From: Syngnathus acus | Lineage: Eukaryota > Chordata > Actinopteri > Syngnathiformes > Syngnathidae | Reading direction: 5' to 3' | Length of the DNA stretch: 64,000 nt | NCBI RefSeq assembly: GCF_901709675.1 | Contig: NC_051094.1 | Location: forward strand, 10,968,501 to 11,032,500 | Shown here: piece by piece, positions 57,901 to 64,000 of the stretch | How the letters are laid out: every line of letters begins with the position of its first letter | Position numbering within the stretch: position 1 is the stretch's first letter | Position numbers and translations under genes: made by a program | Notes under the pieces: generated by a model | What the model was told of the DNA's origin: nothing | The model's input: only the letters and a program-made list of their open reading frames with translations | Database searches by the model: none

Positions 57901-60297
57901 CGACTTTCTAAATAATAAACTCACCATGCCCTCATATCATCATAGCTCCTCTTCTCTGTGGACGAAAGTGTATGAAGACCCCCCCAGATGGCGTCCTGCG
58001 GCCCACGGTGGAACAGTTCCACCGATTTCTTCCTAACTTCTTGGCAAACAGGCCTGACCTGCAGTGTCCCAAAGGGTGTGTATTGTTCGTAAAGTGCATA
58101 CACAAAGTTATCGCGACCGACAAACTGCATACTCACTTGGCTGTGATTTCATCGTGAAGAGGACTTGGTGCCTATGACACGGCTGTGGTGAGAGACGACA
58201 GTGGAGAAATTATTGGTGAGACATCTCCAAAATCAAATCACAGTCCAAACAGTTTTCACAAAGGGAGTCAACGTATATGTGGCGGCACCTTTGTCTGTGC
58301 ACACAGCTTCTCGCTTCATGGCTTACCACACACCTCTGACCAACTCTCAAGAATTCACTGCAGCACTATTGAGGGCCAGAGAGCTGGCTGACAAGATCAC
58401 TGAGGGCATGCGGAAGATAGAGGGAACCTCTCCGGACTTTGAGGTCTTCCCATACACGTAAGAAGTTCTTGCTCTTGACATCATTCTTTGTTTTCGTCAT
58501 TTCATCTATCTGCCATGTGTGATGCAGCACCAAACAGTTGATCTTCAAATGTGTTCCAAACTCAGTGCAGTAAAGCAGACACAAACAAGCACATGGTTTA
58601 CATATTCACAGTTTTTTTTCCCTCCACATTTCAAATATTTCAAATTCTTTTTAGGGGATTTATCGCCATTTCCAGTTTTTTTTTTAAGCAAAATCAATCG
58701 GAAACACTGAAACAACACATCAAGATGTCAGTTTGTGTAAAACGGGTGGTGGGCCTACACATGATCAGATTAACAACCTAAATTTGAATATTTATTCCAC
58801 AGTACATAGTTATATTGTTGATTCTCTTGATTTCATAGCAATTATTTTTCGTGGACAGCTTCCAGTACTTTGCGCCATATGTGGATTTTTTTTTTCAACC
58901 ACTTAAATTTTAACCTCAGCAGATACATATGTGCTGCCATGCCAACAGCATTCACAATCAGTAATGCAAACCGTTGTAATCTTAACTAGTAGAAGAGACA
59001 ACTATATTTCAGTTCAAAAATTGATTCATATTAAACTTATCCATCTCTATAATTGTTTTCAAGCAGACGTACGTACGTGTGACAGACATTCAATTGAGTA
59101 CCTATAGCCAGTGTTGATATCATTAAAAGATATTCGAAAGCGACATCTACTGGATCTGTTGATGATTTGAAACGCTTCCCCTCCCAGGGTGACCAACGTT
59201 TTCTACGAGCAATACCTGACCATCGTACCGGAGGGCCTCTTCAACATCTCACTGTGTCTGCTGCCAACATTCATCGTGTGCTGTCTGCTCCTGGGCTTGG
59301 ACCTGCGCTCCGGCCTGCTCAACCTCATTACCATCATCATGATCATTGTGGACACTGTTGGCGTCATGACACTCTGGGGAATCCATTACAACGCAGTGGC
59401 CCTCATTAACTTGGTTACAGTAAGTAGACAGATTTGATGGTTAGTTATTATGTTGTTTTTTGTGTTGATCATCTCGATTGCCATTGTTTCCAGGCAGTGG
59501 GCATTTCTGTGGAATTTGTGTCTCACATGACAAGATCGTTTGCTCTCAGCACAAAACCCACTCATGTGGAGCGAGCAAAAGAAGCCACCGCCAACATGGG
59601 CAGTGCAGTAAGTTACAAAGTCTGCCATTGATATGAAGACGTTTCCAAGTCGCAGTCTTAGAGGATTTGCTTTGAACTTTGAAGGTGTTTGCTGGTGTTG
59701 CTATGACCAACCTGCCCGGCATCCTTGTTTTGGCCTTTGCCAAAGCGCAACTTATCCAGATCTTCTTCTTCCGCCTCAACCTGGTGATCACACTTCTAGG
59801 GTTGGCTCACGGACTCATCTTCCTCCCTGTGGTGCTGAGCTATTTCGGTACGTTTTTTTTTTTTAAACTTCGTCTACACGATTCATGAAAAGTTAGGGAT
59901 ATTGTCAGTACGCTCAATTTCATCTTTTTTAATTTTTTTGAATGCATAACTAGCTCTTCAATGTTTCAGTCATTTTTGCTTACCTTATAGAGCATTTTAG
60001 GATCATCCCAAAGGTTCACCAGATAGTGTACCCAAACTATGTCATACAAACACTTAATCTCCATTTGTGCTTTAACCAGGACCTGGAGTGAATAAAGCCG
60101 TGCTGCTGCAGATCCAGCAGGCACAAGCAAAGACCTGCCAGCGATTGGAGCTGACAGGTCGAGATAACATGAGCTACGAAGACAATGAGAGAAAGTCGGA
60201 GCCTCACTCTAACGTTACAAAGGCTGCCGTTTACACTAATGGCCCACCACAGAGTATGAAACACAAACAGGAAGAAGTGAAAATTGACCGTTTTTGA
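51975..60297 (+). CDS. npc1l1: NPC1-like intracellular cholesterol transporter 1
   Basis: Multi-pass membrane protein for intestinal sterol uptake. Coding exons: 51975-52016, 53026-53196, 53278-54183, 54283-54576, 54644-54867, 54944-55044, 55296-55468, 55541-55669, 55751-55933, 56015-56129, 56257-56522, 56609-56698, 56789-56979, 57709-57836, 57946-58075, 58160-58215, 58307-58457, 59188-59419, 59494-59607, 59685-59847, 60080-60297 (TGA): 1358 aa; human is 1359. Exon 1 encodes a signal peptide ([14 protein letters not shown]). The Cys-rich sterol-binding domain follows ([39 protein letters not shown]), then a Pro-rich linker and TM1. The sterol-sensing domain spans [17 protein letters not shown] to [12 protein letters not shown]; the last luminal domain and five-helix bundle include [15 protein letters not shown] and [14 protein letters not shown]1L1 rather than NPC1 rests on [23 protein letters not shown] and the missing C-terminal NPC1 LLNF signal. 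The C-tail lacks YVNxxF. Introns 56980-57708 and 58458-59187 hold nothing recognised. Confidence 0.95.
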
Positions 60298-60814
60298 GCT
60301 CAAAACAACTAAACAGACTATTATAAAGCTCTGATGAGTAAATAAATACCTCTAACCCAAACAAAACTGGAGATGGACAAGCAAATAGAGAGAATGCCAG
60401 GGTGTATTTAGCTCCGTATGGAAATCATTAACCTGACTACATACCTCCATCAGAAGTGGCCTGAAGCCCTTATCACAACTCACAATTGTGTATTGGACTC
60501 TCTTTACACTAATATGGGAAGAGAGTGAGCACATACCTCCTCACAAGCATTGCACTGTTGTTCTTTCATGTTTTAATTTATGTTAGGACAAGAAGTGGAC
60601 AGATGTTCTTGGATTTTATACTTTTTATGAAATGTAATTATTTTGTGGATGTACTTTACATTAGCACTGAATTAAAGGAACACACTCCAACGTTTTCTCA
60701 AAATGCAGTTCAAAAACATAAGTTGGACTTTGCACTTTGGTGCCTGTTTTGCAGGAGCTTTCTAATATGTATTGTCACTTACAGACTTTATTGTATTTTC
60801 TTAGTGAGGCAGAA

Positions 60815-60820
60815 AATAAA
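60815..60820 (+). terminator. npc1l1: Candidate npc1l1 polyadenylation signal
   Basis: AATAAA about 520 nt after the stop codon. Further AATAAA-like sites occur at about 60340 and 61040; the sequence does not decide between them. Confidence 0.4.
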
Positions 60821-60899
60821 TATACTTTCGCACCCAAACTGTACACATTGCACTCTAGCAAGGTTTGGTTCGGTCTTACAAAAGTGATAGCAGGTCCAG

Positions 60900-62602
60900 A
60901 TATAACCTGTTAGTTACGGTACTGATCAAACTTCTATTCTATTTTCTTAAATACGGTCGATACAAAACTGTTTTACATCAGAATTGTGAATACATTTTGT
61001 TTGCCTTCAACTCGAAACAAGTTACAAAAAACGGAAACAAATAAAAAGGGTATTTCCATCTTTTTTTAATTAACAATGCATCCCTTTGATAGGATTGTAT
61101 GTTTCTTTAGGTCACTAATGCCCCAAAACATACTGTACACAATATACAGGGGAAACCACAATTCAGGCAACAAAAAAAAGAACTTATTAAATTATAATAC
61201 AGTCTTGAGGAAAATATAAATAACTTTTTTCTTCTCTGGTTGAGCTCACTATGGTACAGACATATAATAAATAGATCAGATCTGACATCACTCAGCTGAT
61301 CTATGAATCATCTCTCTATGAGTCCATTTGTGTAGCAGCATTAGAGCAAAAAACAAGCCAGTGGAAGCAGAGATCAATCTAATCCCATCTCCCTGGCATC
61401 CTTGTACAGATTATTTAGTCACCCCCTTCCATCTCAGCCACTGACAGTGATATTGCATGGTGTGTGTGTGTGTGGGGGGGGGGGATCGAGGGTATTTCTA
61501 CCCCTACACTGTAATGGCGACCTTAAAAAAAGTGTTACAAGCAGGAAACAAAGTAACTTGGCCCATGCGCGTTACACATGCAGAGGAAGTGAAGCACAGA
61601 GGTAAGAAGGCATAATGTTGGGGAGATGCTGGGGAGATACGGGTTTTGGTGCCAAACTTCTATTAACTCATTCTACACAATGAATAGCAGATACAGCGCA
61701 CTTAGCTCTATATCATCGCACTTCTTGACTAAAAAAACAGAAGCTTACCAAAAATGCAATGGCTGAAGGAGGACATGATGCAAAAAGGATGATATCTAGC
61801 ATAAAACTACATGCTATTCTTCTCATGTACTTGGTAAAGGTGGCTTATACTGTATAGCGCTCAAGATGACAATACTACAGATGTTTGATTGTCTCAGATA
61901 CAAGAAATAAGAACGGAAAAGAAACTGCTGTCTCTCCTGACGGGAGGCTACAAGTTGCGGGAAAGTAAGGAAAAGAGAAGCATAAACACACGTGGCTTGT
62001 ACAGATCACAGGTGGGTGAATGTGAATCACAAAGACTCCAGATCCTAAAAACAAATTAAACAGCAGGACCCTTTTTTAGTGTTTTGTTTCTGAGGGATAG
62101 AAAGCACACAGGATGTGTGGACTCACAGGGTGAAGAATTTCTGTCATGACAGAAGACAACCTCTGGAAGGTGACAGTCAATAGATTTTTTTTTTTTTCCT
62201 TTTGAAACAGCGTGAGTCATTTGTCCTTTTGATCCAGTTTGATTTTGTGATGCATTATTGAGTGTTGCTAAACTTTGCCAACCCTCTGAAAACAGTATTT
62301 GGTTAAGCTGCTCCTCTTTTTCGCCCGTTAAAAAAATTGAAACAGCATTAGGCGGTAAAACTTTGTTTGCAGTTACTGATCTTCATTTCCAGCTGTTGTT
62401 TATTTGAAGAAGAGCGAGTGACGCAACCTTCCCCTTCTCCTTCACTTCTTCCTTGCCTACTCGTACTCTGTTTTCAGCGACCGAGACACGCCAAACCTGC
62501 TCCCACCCTTGGAGCCATATCTGTTTGTCAGTCTTTTGTGGTTCATAATTGGGTGGCGTGCTCAGGGACTGGTAGGCAATACACAGGCGGGGAGGAGGAT
62601 GA
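60900..62602. other. Region between npc1l1 and the minus-strand gene, probably its 3' UTR
   Basis: No coding exon is supported. The right part is probably the 3' UTR of the minus-strand gene whose stop codon is at 62603-62605. A short GT/poly-G tract occurs near 61459-61483. No defined element was recognised. Confidence 0.45.
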
Positions 62603-64000
62603 TCAGGATTCTGCAGAAGGGTCCTCTTCCTTTTCACCAGGTTTTGGCAGTTTTGTCAAGATTGCCTCAGCTTCCTCATACATCTAAAGTAATCAAGACA
62701 TAAACATTACCCGATAAATATTACATCTACGTTGACTTGAATGGGGTGAGTAAAGAAAGTTAGACTTACTGGCATGAACTGCACATCCTGGAAAAGCTCC
62801 TGTATGAAACGTCTGGAGGTCAGGCGAAACATACAGTGCGCTAAGAGGTGAGACACCTCAGAGTACAGGCAGATGTCATCAAACGCATATGGAAACTTCT
62901 CCTTTATTCTAAAGAGAAATAGCGTGAAGTAGGACACAAAATAATGTCAGGAAAAAAAAGTTCACTATTTTTCAGATTGTAAGTCGCACTAGTTAAAAAC
63001 AAAATGCAAAAAGAAAGGGGGGGAAAAAAAGTGACTTTTTTCCCTTAAGAAATGTATTTGACAAAAATTAGGACCAAGAAGTGCTTGGACTCGCATCAAA
63101 AATCCCCTTTCGTAATCATGTGGACGGCAGCGAACGAGTTACAGTTAGATTCTGATTTGATAGACGTGCATCAGTAGTACGGATGGAAACAGTTCAAGCG
63201 TGAGCTACTGATTGGCTTAGAACATAGGCTGCGTTCAGAAATTAATGGGAGGGCAACATGCTCTGCCTCTCAAAACACTAACACTCAGAGTGGCGTCGCA
63301 GTGAATTAATTTCTGAAGAGTTTCATTTCTATATTTCTATATATTATATTTCTATTCTATATTTCTTTTTATATATTTACAATTCGCACCTGAGTATAAG
63401 TCACAGGACCAGTCTAACCATGGGAAATATAAATGTGACGAATAATACAGAACATAGAGGAAAGGAAATGTGGCAATTACGTGAGAAGTCCTGTTTCGTG
63501 GCCTTTGGTCCCTACAGACGAGCTGAGGTTGATGATGAGGCGAAGCACTTCTTTTCTTAGCAGCACTCGGGGGGCAGGGCCGTCCTCTGATATTGCCTTG
63601 CCACCTACAGAGGGATGACATAACTGGATTGAAAATATGGCTATGGTGTCAATTACTGCTCGTCTGTATACAATATTGAGGAAGAAGGAAGTGGGGGGGG
63701 GTTATTAATCACCAATGACAATGTCGCTAGGCGTGGGCGTGCCACAGACAGAGCCTTGTGAAACGGCGGCATCGCTGCAGCCTGACACGCCAGAGAACTT
63801 GGACTGAGGCATCACCTCCAGACGATGGCCACTCTGGCCTCCCCAGGTTGGGAAGTCTACATAATCTGGAAGAACAACAAATGATGAGTTCCAGATCACA
63901 TTGATTCTTACCAGTTTGTCATTTTTACATCTCAAATGAAATAATTTCTACCCACAAATCAAATTTATGTGCGCGTGTTGTGTAAAATTCACCTGTCCGA
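62603..64000 (-). CDS. C-terminal exons of an unrecognised vertebrate protein (partial)
   Basis: Five exon pieces join in frame on the minus strand: 64000-63993 (end of an exon), 63865-63713, 63604-63481, 62908-62767 and 62683-62603 (TGA). All inner junctions are GT-AG with matching phases, which supports a real gene. The encoded C-terminus (about 168 aa visible) begins near DYVDFPTWGGQSGHRLEV, then a Ser/Gly-rich linker with GSVCGTPTPSDIVIGG, then a helical part (VLLRKEVLRLIINLSS, FDDICLYSEVSHLLAHC, RRFIQELFQDVQFMPMYEEA), and ends KEEDPSAES. The leucine-rich helices could belong to an armadillo/HEAT-like fold, but no family was recognised and no function is proposed. The gene continues beyond the right edge. 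Confidence 0.75.

Noticed and set aside
58216-58263. Very short intron with acceptor at 58243 or 58263 in npc1l1
   Set aside because: Introns of 28 or 48 nt are too short. The acceptor at 58306 gives a 91-nt intron and the conserved sequence [11 protein letters not shown].

Overview
This is a teleost-like fish nuclear window. Every gene has GT-AG introns, most of them short (about 80-1000 bp). The dispersed repeats are typical of fish: an L2-type LINE 3' end with an ATGGATGG tail, a tRNA-derived SINE, a decayed Tc1 transposase and several MITE-like elements. The proteins are clearly vertebrate. There are no bacterial-type operons, CRISPR arrays or phage genes. Gene names below rest on remembered family sequences, because no search could be run. 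Exon joins were checked by hand for splice dinucleotides and reading frame, and each complete coding sequence sums to a whole number of codons.

Layout. Positions 1.4-10.4 kb (+): a GRK4/5/6-type G protein-coupled receptor kinase lacking only its first coding exon. 15.5-17.1 kb (+): star, the steroidogenic acute regulatory protein. 18.3-23.6 kb (+): elmod3, an ELMO-domain GAP for ARF-family GTPases, followed by a long 3' region to about 26.7 kb. 29.8-40.8 kb (+): aebp1 (ACLP), a secreted discoidin/pseudo-carboxypeptidase with two expanded low-complexity segments. 41.4-46.6 kb (-): pold2, the second subunit of DNA polymerase delta, convergent with aebp1. 47.2-48.5 kb (+): an intronless nono-like DBHS RNA-binding gene, divergent from pold2. 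52.0-60.3 kb (+): npc1l1, an intestinal sterol transporter in 20 coding exons. 62.6-64.0 kb (-): the C-terminal exons of a gene I do not recognise.

These genes are not a pathway cluster. From memory, aebp1, pold2 and npc1l1 are also close together on human 7p13, star comes from the 8p11 region and elmod3 from 2p11, so the window looks like a join of older synteny blocks. star and npc1l1 both handle cholesterol, but nothing in the sequence shows they are co-regulated.

The most interesting items are the intact intronless nono copy next to the pold2 promoter (with TCTCGCGAGA and a perfect TGACGTCA between them), a His-Gly-Tyr-Asp-Gln repeat insert and furin-like site inside the aebp1 carboxypeptidase domain, a 423-bp perfect-ended palindrome with a target-site duplication, and an npc1l1 intron of 81 nt that stays open in frame. 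I found no wholly new biological system.
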